In this document: piece by piece, positions 12,296-24,222 of the stretch
Layout: the number at the start of each line of letters is the position of its first letter
Position numbering within the stretch: the stretch's first letter is position 1
Assembly: GCA_007844125.1 (NCBI GenBank)
Contig: CM017563.1
Coordinates: 37,364,019 to 37,428,018, forward strand
Direction: 5' to 3'
DNA: 64,000 nt
DNA from: Sinonovacula constricta
Lineage: Eukaryota; Mollusca; Bivalvia; Cardiida; Solecurtidae
Translations under genes and position numbers: made by a program
Notes under the pieces: generated by a model
Database searches by the model: none
Told to the model about the DNA's origin: nothing
The model's input: the letters and a program-made list of their open reading frames with translations, nothing else

Positions 12296-13577
12296 GGTTG
12301 CTTTTTCTGAAAAATGTAAAAATTTCTGAAAATTGTTTTTGAATATAGTATTAAAATATTAGGGATTGCAATGGTAAGCTGATAAACCTCATCTGAGGTA
12401 GTTACAAATTTTGTAACAGGTTAATTGGTTTTATTTTACATAGTATATATTTGTTGAAATAAAGTTAAAAACTATCAAATGCATCTGAATATGTTAAAAT
12501 AATATCTACTATTTATTCAACTATCATGACCAACAAGTTTGGCAGATTAAACAAGCGAGTGCAATGCAGGAAGTACATTACTATTTAATTTTTATATCCA
12601 AGGGCCAAGATAACTGAATAGTTTTTACTATCATTCATGTTGTCATTTCTGTTTCATTATTTATTAAAATAAAAAATACAATGGTTTAAATTATTAGTAT
12701 CCTTCAAACCAAACAATTGAACATTTTCACCGATTTATTGACATAATTAAAGACTAGGTTTATTGATTTGCAAGGTGTGTTTGTTGTGTGTTCAAAACTA
12801 ATAACCTGTGATAACAATGCCAAAGAGGCTGCTATAATCAAGGGTATCATATATGCACTACAAATTGTTGAAACAAAAATAACCCTGGTGTTTTGATGTA
12901 ATGGATTATATTTGGGCGGTTCATTTTGCTGGAATTCTAAGTACCATGAATCAAAGTCAGTGAGCATATGTTGTATCTGAAAGGTGGGTTGACAGAATAA
13001 CAATATTAAGTGCCATCATCCTTGTCCTCTCATCTCATCAGTATACCCCATCCGCCAAAGACCCAGTTGAATCCAGTACTTGAAATAAAGCGAAGAAGAA
13101 ATGTACAACTACCATGCTTTGTGACTAATGACGATGCTTGGTCTGGTGGAAATCGTTATTAATTTTAAGAATATGGCGAACGTACGGTTTGGTATTTAGT
13201 ACTCAAAATTTGGTGAAAATTATTTAGGATAGAGCTGTTCTACCTTAAGAGCGTTTGTGATAATCCTAGCCTTTAAATCAATGCACAGCCGACATTGTTG
13301 TCATCGTTTCTATGATGTTAATCTGCGTCCGGTAGCCGCTTTTGACACACATAAATAAAGCGCCTATTTATCACAGATCATGATACCATAGTTTATATAT
13401 CCGGCAGGTACATAATTTGTAGGTGTTTATAGTAAAAACTGTGTCATATTACACATTTAAGAAATTCTCTTTAATGAGAAGAAACGCCACTTTTATTTTC
13501 AAGCGCTCGAACAAAGATGAAAACCTAAAATAAATGCATTCGCCATGAAAGTAATACAGCAAACCGGAAGTACTTAC

Positions 13578-13614
13578 CTCATTCCCAAACTACTTCCTTT
13601 TTGTCAGTAAATTT
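13578..13614. promoter_or_regulatory. Shared IQCG / RPL35A start region with opposed first-exon donors
   Basis: On the minus strand a strong donor (GAG|GTAAGTA) ends a probable non-coding IQCG exon 1 at 13578. On the plus strand CTTCCTTTTTG (from 13593) is a pyrimidine start of 5'-TOP type, and TTT|GTAAGT (donor at 13615) would close a 22-nt RPL35A exon 1. A CCGGAAGT ETS-type site lies at 13564-13571. The two transcripts would start within a few dozen bases of each other. Start sites are inferred, not observed. Confidence 0.55.
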
Positions 13615-14036
13615 GTAAGTCCATGTTTACATTTACAATCCATCACGTTTTTAAACATTAATTTCGCCCTTATTATACCGAATCCTGCCATTAAACTTCA
13701 TCAGATACATCTAATATATATATTCATTCAACATTTACTTCCATTATCCCAGATGACCAGTAGATCACACTGATACTTTTGGATTTAAAACGGCAGGGCT
13801 GTCATTTAGACTGGATAGTTATCACGTAAATATAACGATTTGATCGGTTATTTGTAATAACATTTTTAATACTGTGTCTCTGCCTTTGACAGAAATGTAG
13901 AAACTAACTCCGGTTGCATATTTTCAAAGCACCGTTCATGTTATCATACATTTACCGTCACTTGACATCTTTGAAGAATATTATCAAAGAATATTTTAAA
14001 GATGTTTTTCTTGTATTCCAAAGGTAGCTGCAAGCC

Positions 14037-17000
14037 ATGGCAGAGACAAAGACCCCAGCAGCTAATCCTCCAAAGAAGGTTGGAAGGTAAGTCAAATACG
14101 TCCTACTTGTTTACCTTTCATGCTAAATTTAAAAAGTGCTATACATACCATTTCCTTGTTTAGTCCTAAAATTGAAGTCCTTACATATCGTAACACTCTT
14201 ATGTATGTACATTTATCATATTGCTGATATGCTATTGTTGCCCATACAGTTCCATGTAGTAATTGGCTTGTTAAGGCAATGTACTGTTCCATGTTCTGCT
14301 ATGGTCGCAATATTGCAATATTTTTACAAAATTTAACAACAGGCACATTTGGGACAATATAGGTGCGATGTTGCGCATACATACTTGCAAAACTGATAAT
14401 TTAGTTTACTTGGCCAAAAAAGCAGTTGTACAGTATATTTTAACAAGGAGGATTGCAATTCTTGACCAATTACATTGATTTAGAAGTTGTTTGCAGCCTA
14501 TGTATAAAAATTGAGGACAGTACATAGCCTTATGGATATAAAATATTCAGACGATGCAGATCATTTAAGAATTTAAACGAAAAAGGAAGTCTATGAAGAA
14601 AATTGCAATAAATACTTGTTGTAATTGAAATAATTTATTTTTGAAAAATGATATTTATTGATTTTTGTTACATTTAGGGGCTGTACAATTGCTTTCTTTC
14701 CTCAATTGTTTGCCTATTTTTAGGCATTATGGGACATACTTACTGAAATCCATAGCAGAACTCTGAGCAGCAATATTTCAGATAAAGATGTAGCCAGGTG
14801 ATAGGGAGTGAATGTGTATACAGTCCCAATAGCTCAGTTGGTGGAACATGTTATCATAGGGTCCTGGGTCTGAGTCTTGGAGTGGCTGCACATTTGTCTC
14901 CCTGTGTAACAATGGAGGCTCCAGTGGGAATCAAACCCATTACCTCCTGTTAACCAACTGTTAAAATTGATGCCATCACTGTGTATAGCCTGCCTTGAGT
15001 AACTAGCGTAATAACACACCCAGCCACATATCCTGACACATGACCGACCAGTCCTAGTAATACATAAAGCTATATATAAAGCTATTAAAGGGCCTAATCC
15101 AACTGGTTACAGCTCCAAAAAGTTTTGAAAAACCTTTGCCCTCAGTCCTTTGTAAATGTTACAAATCTTTATATTTAATTGATGCACATTTTGTTAACAG
15201 ATTGTACTGTAAGGCTGTCTTCACCGGCTACAAGAGAGGTCTTCGCAATCAGTATGAAAACACAGCTCTCCTGAAAATTGAGGGAGTAACTAGCAAGAAA
15301 GACACAGATTTCTACATGGGCAAACGATGTGCTTATGTATACAAGGGCAAGAAGTAAGTTGAATTTGCTAAGTACTACAACAGTTTGGTTTGCATAAAAT
15401 AGTTATAATGTAAGCTTTTAAAGGTAATATTTGGTACTGTACGACCTGTTAAGTGTCGATGCCCAGTAAAAACACCCAAAATACAAATAAACGTGGTGTT
15501 TTGACAGTTTGCGTACATCCTGTAATATATGTAACAATATCAGTTAATAAAAACGATTGGGATCCCTGCTAAAAATAGACATTGACGTCACAGCAGATGA
15601 TGTAGAGGAACTTAAACATTAGTGGTCACATGATTTTCTTGGTTTAAAAATAGCTAACTGCATCATGGCTCAGATAGGAAATACACTTGTAACGATGATT
15701 GTGGCGTTATGGTTCACTTTTCCAACAGGTGTAAGACATCAATAAACAGCATTTTACACGCTCTTCATATAACAGTGGTTTACCCAGATGTATAACGAAA
15801 ACATTTTTGGTCCAAACTGTCGGATAACACCTTTGAGACGAAGCTTTTTACAGCTCTTAAAAAAACATGTTAGGAAGCAAATCTTCAATGAAGACATTGT
15901 TTAGTGTGAGCTTACTGCTAAATTCTGTTAAATATCGCTGTCAGGATTGAGACAATGTTCCAATATTTGGTACAGAGATAACTTTTGGGAAGCGAAATCA
16001 AACAAATTAAGCCAATCTTATAATTGGATAATAAATGTACTTTCATCAACTTCAGTAACGTGTATCAAGTGTGAATAGTTGTTCTTCACCTCTCCCCAAT
16101 GACATAACTGAATAGTACACAGATTAAATGCTCCATCTGTGATCTCACAGCATGGTGTTACCTTGTGTGTGTGTGTGGGGGGGGGGGGTGCTTTTGGAAA
16201 TGACGAAAGTAATAGTCATTTTGTATATCTAGTGTTTAAATCAAGTGAGGCATTATAAAAAAAAAATCTACAAAAGTATTTAAAATGTTGCTAAACTCAG
16301 ATTAATTAATGTCTTGTAATAATGTTATAATAATGTTTAAATATATAGATAAATGTCTTGCATGACATTGACACATGATAATGTATTGTTGTGCCCTGTA
16401 GGAAGACTGCCTGCCCTGGCCATGAGAAAGCCAGCCGACTGCGTGTTATCTGGGGCAAGATCACCCGTCCCCATGGTAGCAGTGGGGCTGTCAGGGCCAA
16501 GTTCAGGAAGAATCTGCCAGCAGTTGCCATGGGCAAGAGAATACGAGTGGTAAGTTTAAATCAGGTAACTCACACTGGTGACCCAGTGGGTGTTCCAAAA
16601 ACCATTAATTGGCTTTATTCTCAGTGTGTATGGATAGGCATATAATTAACACCAAAATACAAGATTCCTATGAATAGGAGGATCTATCAGGCAGCTGCAG
16701 ATAAGCTGGATTTATAACTGTACACAAAATAACTGAAACAAAGACTTTGACATCAGTAAAATAAATAGCATAAAAAATGCAAGTCACCCAGTTCAAAGCA
16801 GAGACCCAAAGTATGACTTGAGATTTTTAACTACACTGCAGAGCTGTTTGCTTTTCATTGATATTCAGTTCAGCAGCCAATTGAAATTCCACTGTCAATT
16901 TTTGTTATTAAAAATTTCGAAGAAGCTACTTTAAAAAAAAAGGTTTTTGAAACAAAACAAGTGCACTTCAGTCATGAAAAATGTCTAAGAACTAAGAATG

Positions 17001-18311
17001 CTCTCTACCTTCTGCAGAACTCCTCCGATCAAAGTTGGTATTTAGAATGTTAGTGTAATGATATCAGGAGTAAATTCCCTCATATTGTATGGCCAAATTT
17101 TTGTTCCCACCTAATACCTTTTGAAGGACTACAGGTTGAATTCATGTCTGCTTAGTTAGTGTATGATATTATAGGGATAGAAATGTTGTTTAGTAGAAAG
17201 ATATCACAACAGGTCAGGTTTGTTTTTGTTAACCATCCTTTTGACCGCTGCAATAGCTCGAGTGGTAGAGCGTCAGCTTGCGGATTGGGAGGTCGCAGGT
17301 TCAAACCCCGGCAGAGTCAAACCAAAGACTTTAAAGTTGGTAGTAGTGGCTTCCCTCCTAACGCTCTGGGCTAAGGGGACAGCATTGCGCCTGACTCGTC
17401 GGTGTCAGTATCATGGACTGGCCGGGTTCATTCCCTGGGCACCTCATAAGTGGCCCTGTGCTATAATGATAGAAATGTCGCTGCACAGTATTGGCAAAAA
17501 TACTGGCAAATCCCATCCCATCCTTTTGATATCTGTGAAGTTATGGCCTTTTTCTTGTAATTCCCAGTATACTAGACCCAATTCAGAATGCATATAGATT
17601 ACCATAAACTTAAAATTAACATGGTTATTGCAAAACCTCTGAAGCTGTTCTGACCAAAATCACTACAGACACTTTGCTTGCCATTGAGATTGATTATTGA
17701 AAGTCATTTTCAAATGTTTTTTAAATGGGTTTGAAATGTCAAAATAGAGAAAGCAGGACAAGTGATATCACAGCTCACATGCACAGTTGTGAGGCCCTTT
17801 AATGTGTAGATGCATAACTTGAAACATTTTGCAATTAATACGAACTTTGAACTTTTATTTAAAAAAAACCTATATTATTTACATAAATATTTCAAGTGGA
17901 AATATATTTTCCCAATAATAATCTTGCTAATTTTGTAATATGACGATGTTAGTGGATTATGTTGCCTGCATGGTTGTTATTTAGCACTGGTGTATAATAC
18001 AGTAGTAGTTTCTGTTTGTCTTATAACATACTGCCAGGTGCATTGGTTCAGGGTAAGTTTAAATGTAATCTTTTTTCACTTTGCCTCAAAATACAATTTG
18101 AGTTGTTGTTTTTTCCACTTACATTAGCAGAGTTTTGGTCATTTCTTTGGATATTTTTAACCAAAAGAGTTCAAGTGCCTGACAATAATCAGTGCAGTAT
18201 GGGCACTGTTGTAGTTGTGTTGTTATTTTATATGAAACAATAGATTTGCTCTTCAGTATGTTGATAATGCTTTTCTTTTTGTTTCAGATGTTGTATCCAT
18301 CCCGGGTCTAA
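14037..18311 (+). CDS. RPL35A: 60S ribosomal protein L35a (eL33), 4 coding exons
   Basis: This is a structural protein of the large cytosolic ribosomal subunit. Coding exons: 14037-14086 (exon from about 14024), 15201-15353, 16402-16549 and 18288-18311, with phases 2, 2, 0 and perfect AG/GT borders. The product is 124 aa. The core matches the family over its whole length: [20 protein letters not shown], then [32 protein letters not shown], and the end MLYPSRV. The first 16 residues ([16 protein letters not shown]) extend beyond the vertebrate start, as often in invertebrates. The ATG context (AAGCCATGG) is good. The last exon is only eight codons including the stop, as in other animals. A 5'-TOP exon near 13593 fits the usual regulation of ribosomal protein genes. 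Introns hold SINEs and MITEs. Confidence 0.97.
14822..15045 (+). mobile_element. tRNA-like SINE in RPL35A intron 2
   Basis: TCCCAATAGCTCAGTTGGTG (box A, 14822 onward) and GGGTCTGAGTCTTGG (box B-like) form a tRNA-like head. A second half (14905-15045) matches, in inverted sense, parts of SINE family C (GCCATCACTGTGTATAGCCTGCC-like text). It may be two joined copies. Confidence 0.5.
15552..15832 (-). mobile_element. MITE of the TTAA / AGGTGGTATCC family, in RPL35A intron 3
   Basis: The right end on the minus strand reads AAAGGTGTTATCCGACAGTT followed by TGGACC. The inner block CTAAAAATAGACATTGACGTC near the left side matches the copies at 46.0 and 62.1 kb. Confidence 0.7.
16164..16190. repeat. 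(GT)n-(G)n low-complexity run
   Basis: A short TG run passes directly into about ten G residues. Confidence 0.8.
17245..17517 (+). mobile_element. SINE family B, complete, with 12-bp target duplication
   Basis: The head has box A (AGCTCGAGTGGTAGAGCGTC) and box B (GGTTCAAACCCC), then a long body, and a tail of AATCCCATCCC type. CCATCCTTTTGA stands at both 17233-17244 and 17518-17529, an exact 12-bp target duplication. It lies in the last RPL35A intron. The minus-strand copy at 49.3 kb shares nearly the whole length. Confidence 0.9.
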
Positions 18312-18330
18312 GCTTGTCGCATTCTCTGTA

Positions 18331-18351
18331 AATAAAAAAACTAAAAATAAA
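18331..18351 (+). terminator. RPL35A polyadenylation signals
   Basis: Two AATAAA hexamers (18331-18336 and 18346-18351) lie 20-40 bases after the stop codon, giving the very short 3' UTR usual for ribosomal protein genes. Confidence 0.8.
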
Positions 18352-18375
18352 GCCCATGTGGTCAATGATGTAGCT

Positions 18376-20240
18376 TGTTGTTAAGTATGTTAACTCCCTT
18401 TAGTTATAAAAATGTATGTTAATTTGCCACAACACTATCCTCTTATCAAATCTTTTGTTAAAGTATAATGTGACCTTACTGACTTCAAATCTTGAACTTC
18501 CTTTTCCTATTTTTCATCTGTATATCCTTCAACATTACCTTGATCTCGACATATTTAAATATACTTTGGGTGATATTTTAAAGTGTGCTAGTGTGAACTT
18601 ACCAAATTTGGTACACATGCTTTAATGAGAGACATTGATGAGTAGTCTCCCTTAAAGTAGGTCCTGTCATTTGTTTTACTTTGCTTTTATGCTTGTGCTC
18701 TTTGGAGTTTGTCGACTTTTTTGCTTTTCTTGTGACAACCAACCAATTTCATTTCTATTTTAAATAAATATTAAAATGAATTTTAACCTTATATTTATGC
18801 AAAAGTATTAAAAACAACAACAACACTAATTGCAATATCTACAAAAGAACAGGCACTAAAGTTCAAAAATTCCTACTAAAAGGACCAACCTAGTGTTTGA
18901 AATGCCTCTGATATTGACTAACAAGGGAGACAATTTCCATTTAGCCATTTGGTATAATAGATTGTAGTACAATAAAAAAAAAAGTAAGGGTTACCATGGG
19001 TGCCAACTAATTTTACTGTCTTATGTTTGACCTTTGTCACCATATTTGACTATAAAGCCCTTCACTGTTAAAGGCTTACAAGCATAATGTAACGCGCAGT
19101 TAAAAGGTATATGTGACTATGTTGACAAAATTCAGTGCCATAATCGCCTATACATCCTTATATTTCCTTTGGGAATGAAGACATTTTTAGGTCAAAAATG
19201 AAATCCAGAATTCAGTTGTGTATGTTTTAGGGTTACACCAAAACAGCGACGGCTTTTTTTTTTATTTTAAAGATAATACATGTGTAACTCAAAGGGGAGG
19301 GGAAAAATATTCAGCAATGCTTGTTTCAGAATTGAAACCTATTTCCCTTGATTGATTTTTTTTTATTACATGCACAAGCATGTGCTTAATGGTTGTTCAT
19401 GGTGTCAAAAAAGTTTCATCTTGCTTAAATCCGGAGAAATATCTGTAAATTAAGGTAGAAGAACAAAATCATCTTGCTCATAATAAAAATTGTTAATGAA
19501 TAATGTTATGAAGTCTAAAATAACACTTTAAAAATTACTACAGGATTTCAGAAAAGCTCTAAAAATTATCATATTTATTCTAATATTTTTAAGTTTAGTC
19601 TTGGTTGTGGGTAGCGGGATATTATGTTGTCTAAATACTTAGTGATAAATGAACATATGCAAAAAGCCAGAACAGTCCTGTACAAAAGAGGGGAAAAAAT
19701 CGGTGGACATTCCCAACGATAGCACTGTCACACGCTGGTGTTCACTGCTTCGGAAGGTCATATTTAAAGACGATTAGAACCGTTGTAGACAGATAAGCTG
19801 TATATTTGTGAAAAATAACCCTCCTCAATAGTAAAACAAAGATGGCAGCCCGGGTGACAGCTCACTACCTTGCGATGCCAGTAAAACGTCAATTTGTGGC
19901 GGCTTCAAATTTAAATCACCTAGGGATGACTCGTGAATTATCCGAGGTGTTCCGATTGGTTGTACCACTTCCGATGCTGTAATGGATTCACTCTCGATGT
20001 TCCTACAAACGAAATGTAAACAGGTGCCTACTGCAATATTGCACATGCGTGTAAATCAATAGTATCTGTTGGAAGAGTAATAGTAGTGCATTAGATGCTG
20101 TAAAGGTGCAGCAAGGGAACCATCATACGCAGAGTTAGCGTTCATTATTCTCACATAACCTCCACAACAGGCCCACGGCCATAAATGTCGAGATTCTTGA
20201 TGCAAATTAGATAAAGAGGTTTGTTATGTTTAAGAAATTT
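18376..20240. other. Intergenic DNA, no supported gene
   Basis: AT-rich sequence. The 18780-19000 block is a dispersed repeat whose relative is at 44410-44640 (shared AACAAGGGAGAC and GCAATATCT). A small CpG-bearing patch at 19830-20050 contains AAGATGGCAGCCC, a YY1-like start motif, and a 46-codon open frame, but I see no splice partner or protein likeness. Confidence 0.5.
18780..19000 (+). repeat. Dispersed repeat G, copy 1
   Basis: Blocks ATATTTATGCAAAAG, ATTGCAATATCT, AAAAGGACC and ACTAACAAGGGAGAC occur in the same order and spacing at 44450-44625, with scattered differences. Type unknown. Confidence 0.65.
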
Positions 20241-20626
20241 GTGAAATTTCCTTTTTCAAATTTCTAACCTGACGTCATACTGAGTAACGCGGCCAAAAAT
20301 TCTAGGAGTTTATGCACTAGCTATTTAAAATATTTTTTGTAAGTCTGAGAGCATAAATATTTTAGCAATAACTATGGAATTATTTTCTGTATTTTTTACC
20401 AAGGCAGGTAACTACGTGAAAGCAAACTAGAACACTGTATGCTTAAAACATATACGTAGATACAAAAACTAAGTGAAATAATAACTGACATCATTTAACA
20501 ATTTTTAAATAATTCATCTTTACCCCACCTCTACTAATGAGCAAGTGTGTAGCCGATTTGAAACTTCCTTCTTCACATTTCTAACCTGACGCCATACTGA
20601 GTAACGCGACCTAAAATTCTAGGAGC
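20239..20626. repeat. Local direct duplication, ~70 bp, 245 bp apart
   Basis: TTTCTAACCTGACGTCATAC with TGAGTAACGCGGCC and TTCTAGGAG (20259-20307) recurs at 20577-20625 with a few changes. Function unknown. Confidence 0.65.
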
Positions 20627-20933
20627 CTGTGGCAGATGTAAATGAACCGACAGTGTACGAGAGTGAAGGCAAATATGTTGAAGTTCTAATTGATTAAGAC
20701 CTTACGAGCTGAGACACGGAGCCTTTGCGAAGTTAATCTTCATCTATTTCGTTGACATAACATTGTCACAACATTTACTTTTGCGGGTTTATTGTAAAAA
20801 AAAAATATGACCCACACTTTTTTGTGTGTGCAAATTTCTACAAACTCATTGCCACTGCTGAGAGTTGTGTATATTGAAATGGAATAAAAATATATATCCT
20901 GCTGAAAACTCAAATCAATGATAGCAACGGTTT

Positions 20934-21089
20934 CGGGGATGGATCGGGGATATCGTGGAGGGGTGCAAAATACTAAGCTTTTAAAGTAAATTTTATATAC
21001 ATATATGTATATATATCGAGTATTTACTGCGATAAAGTTTAATGGATCTTGATTCATACCCTTACCAAAATTTTCTGGAACCGCCCCTG
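20934..21089. mobile_element. Small hAT-like MITE, 156 bp
   Basis: The left end CGGGGATGGATCGGGG and the right end, CAGGGGCGGTTCCAG on the minus strand, are imperfect inverted copies. The 8-bp flanks are AACGGTTT (20926-20933) and AAGGGTTT (21090-21097), matching at 7 of 8. The interior (TATTTACTGCGATAAAGTTT and TGGATCTTGATTCATACCC) recurs in the element at 60627-60890. Confidence 0.7.
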
Positions 21090-21313
21090 AAGGGTTTTAC
21101 ACTATTTTTTTTTCTTTTGCAAACATGAATACAGTACTTTGAGACTGAATCTATGCAACAAACCAGGCAACCTTTGCGGAAAACATTGAATCCACTACGA
21201 ATATAATGTCAGCAATGCGAGTGCCAGGTGAATTCTGTTTACTACTTAGGACAGCTGATTGACAAGTTGTGAGCCTCGTATGTAAGGGTTTGATTTTTGG
21301 CGGACATGATGCA

Positions 21314-21545
21314 TTATTTTTCGACATAGTCCCCTTCTGTATCTATACATTTCTGCCAGCGATGTTTAAGAGCCTCAATGCTACTTAAAAGAAGTCATTT
21401 TCTTGGCTGTTCAGAAAGTCCACCACTGTATGTATGATGCCATTATCTGACCGTAAGTGCGTACCGGATTTTGCCTTTTTTCAGTTTTGGAAATAGATAA
21501 AAATCTGATGGGGCGAGATCAGGCGAATAAGGCGATCGCTAAATC
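21314..21545 (-). pseudogene. Mariner transposase C-terminal fossil
   Basis: On the minus strand, 21480-21532 encodes YSPDLAPSDFYLFPKLKK, the block around the last acidic residue of mariner DD34D transposases. Further on, EALKHRWQKCID leads into GDYVEK and a stop at 21314-21316, the usual mariner C-terminus. Stops and frame changes between the two blocks show it is dead. The N-terminal part and the inverted ends are missing. Confidence 0.8.
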
Positions 21546-21654
21546 AATTCAAAGCTACGGTGGTATCAAACAGTTAGGACCAAAATCTTTTTCTCACGCA
21601 ACCAAATCAATTATTGTTACAAAGAAAGATCACGCAAAACGCTGTTTATAAGAA

Positions 21655-22465
21655 TAATGCCTTATATATTTGTGAAAAGTGATTGATAACACTCCAATCG
21701 TCGTTACAAAAATGAATTTCCTATCTGAGCCACGCCGCATGGTTAGATATTTTGAAACTTAGAAAATCACGTGATTATCCACTTTTTAGATCGCATTATA
21801 TAATTAGCCGGGTACAGCTCTGACGTCGATGTCAGAGTTTAAGAGCAATTCCAGACGTGCTTAATATTTTAAGAGCGGTGCCTCGTATGGAATGCATTTT
21901 TATGGGGACGATAGTGTAGCAGTCAATCACTTTTCAGAGTAAAAAACCAAGTGTTAGTTTTTTGACAGGGTAGCTTGCAACAAGAAAGTGTAGCTTGCAA
22001 TTATAAAAAAGTAGCATAAAAAGTAGCCGATGGCGAAGTTTTGTTTAACAACAGAAACCGAGTATACCGATGTTAGAAATGCAGCTTGTAGAAACAGATG
22101 TAGCAGAGAACAAGAAAAACAAAGTAACGAAAATACTCCACTTTCCATCAGTCAGGGTTCATTACTGTCAAATGTTTATGTAATTAATCAACAAAGAGAG
22201 TGTTTAGTTACCAGGATAGTCATCTTGTTTAAAGCGCATGCTCTCTACGGCGCCTTGAATGTCTCACATACTTGCTCTTTCTTGTTATTATTTGGAACGA
22301 ATGGACATTGAGGGTAATTTTAACGAGTTGTATTGTCTTACAATGGATGTAGTTTTCAAAATCGTCTTTGCTTTGACTAACTATGAACTTCTGCAAAAAT
22401 TATGCAATAATACTCCAAAGAGGGGTCATATATTGCTACCGGTGTTCTATAGGCAAACTATCGTT
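21655..22465. repeat. Fragments of the TTAA MITE family
   Basis: The pieces at 21660-21850 (CCTATCTGAGCCACGCCGCA; AAATCACGTGATT; CTGACGTCGATGTCAGAG) and at 22320-22460 (TTTCAAAATCGTCTTTG; CCGGTGTTCTATAGGCAAAC) correspond to the middle and end of the family seen at 58.7 kb. Intervening DNA separates them. No gene is supported here. Confidence 0.5.
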
Positions 22466-22702
22466 TACCACCTCAAATGGTAGCCATGGTAGTACAGACT
22501 TGCGAGGGCATTGTCCTGGCGGAACAACACACACATAGCTTTCTACGGCGATAGGTTAATATTTTCTCTTAACTGCCTAAGAAATGATAAAATTTGCCAC
22601 CAAACAGAAGCCATAACTTTTCAAGTTGATAGAACAGTGAATAGAAGGGCAGGCCTGCTTAAAGGCGGAAATCAATTGTTCAAATATATCTTTATCTATA
22701 CA

Positions 22703-22807
<105 letters not shown>

Positions 22808-22945
22808 ACAAAAAAAAAGCAACAAAACGGTGATTACGACTAAACTTATTGTGGCAACAGTAGATTATGTTGTATTAAAATTACTATTTTACTCTGGGCG
22901 TTTTCATTTGAAGGCTGTATAGCCGTTTAATACGATTTTAAGATT

Positions 22946-24190
22946 CCGTGCGTTTTTTTTTTTCCAACGCGTATTGGGAACGTCACGTGACGATTGTTAC
23001 TGAATAGACCATTTCAAACGTCCAGTGCGCATGCGCCGATTTATATCTCGCGCTACGAGACTTGACCCGTTTTCTCGAGATTTTCAAAACTGGGGGCTCT
23101 TGCGCAAAGGATTTTATCATTTGTGTCCGTACCAAAATATTTTATTGTGATTTAGTAGGTCGTCTCGTTGATAAGACGCTTGCATGTTTTGTTTGACGTC
23201 ATACGATGTAAACCAATCGAACAGTTCGTTACAGAAACTGGCGGATGTACTTTAACCATAAAAGGTGATGGTAAACAACGCCGTTCGTTTGACATTGATG
23301 ATAGCAACAACCACCCATTTCTATAAATGACAAAACATGATCAAAACTATACATTTTCTGAAAGTGCTACTCATGCCAATTAAAAAATATATAGGTTTCC
23401 CATGTAGATGTATAACATAATTGTTCTGATGGACCAGAAAATAAAAAAAATCAACCTTCGAAAAAAGGTCAGTTTTTAATTTCAAGGAAATTCTGACCTT
23501 ATATATTATCTAACCAAATAAAGATACAAGAAACACAAACTACTGTTCTGTTAACAAGTCAGCTATATACACATCAATTTTAACTGTACCTGAACATTTT
23601 CAAGAGGTATATTTGTCTGACAGTAACGTGTTATATCCAAGAATTTTAGGAAAGTATTACTCACTACAGACACATGTCATCGTTAAAATGATTATCTCAT
23701 ATAAACATGAACACATGCTGTTTTGCCGAAAACAGGCACATACATAAAGTCGCATAAAACAAACAACTTTCTTAGAAAACAAGTGGTTTTTTTTTAATTA
23801 CATCACTGTGATTTTGATTTCTTCAAGGTTGTAAAAAAAATAAATGCGGTGTTATTTCTTTCTGGCGCGGAGGGCTCTCTGGCTGACATTGCAACATCAA
23901 AGAAAATTATGGGAAACAATCGATGGTCACTATCATTTGAAGTCGCCGAAAAGAAACATTTTTGTTTCAAATTGACCGACCCATTATTTCTCTAATACTG
24001 TGTAACATGATATCGATCGAGAATTGTCTTCAAGCTGCCATTTAGAAGATAGAGAGGGTGTGACCGTTGGGTACTGTTGAGAGATTGAAAATGATAAGTA
24101 CACGCGAACGGCTTGTGCTATGAAAAAATATGCAACGTTATTGACGATTTACCTTCGCGTCATAAATATAAGTTCTAAAGGAGTGAGAGT

Positions 24191-24222
<32 letters not shown>

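Noticed and set aside
17220..17597. Open frame of 125 aa on the plus strand and an 82-aa relative at 49327-49575
   Set aside because: Both read SINE family B. Their similarity comes from the repeat, which is bounded by target duplications.
14040..18290. Intron-encoded box C/D or H/ACA snoRNA in RPL35A
   Set aside because: Expected from other animals' ribosomal protein genes, but I could not find a paired C and D box or a convincing H/ACA fold by eye.
20740..21057. Minus-strand frame MNQDPLNFIAVNTRY... with a relative at 60615-60869
   Set aside because: The likeness is explained by the shared hAT-like MITE; there is no start context or splice border.
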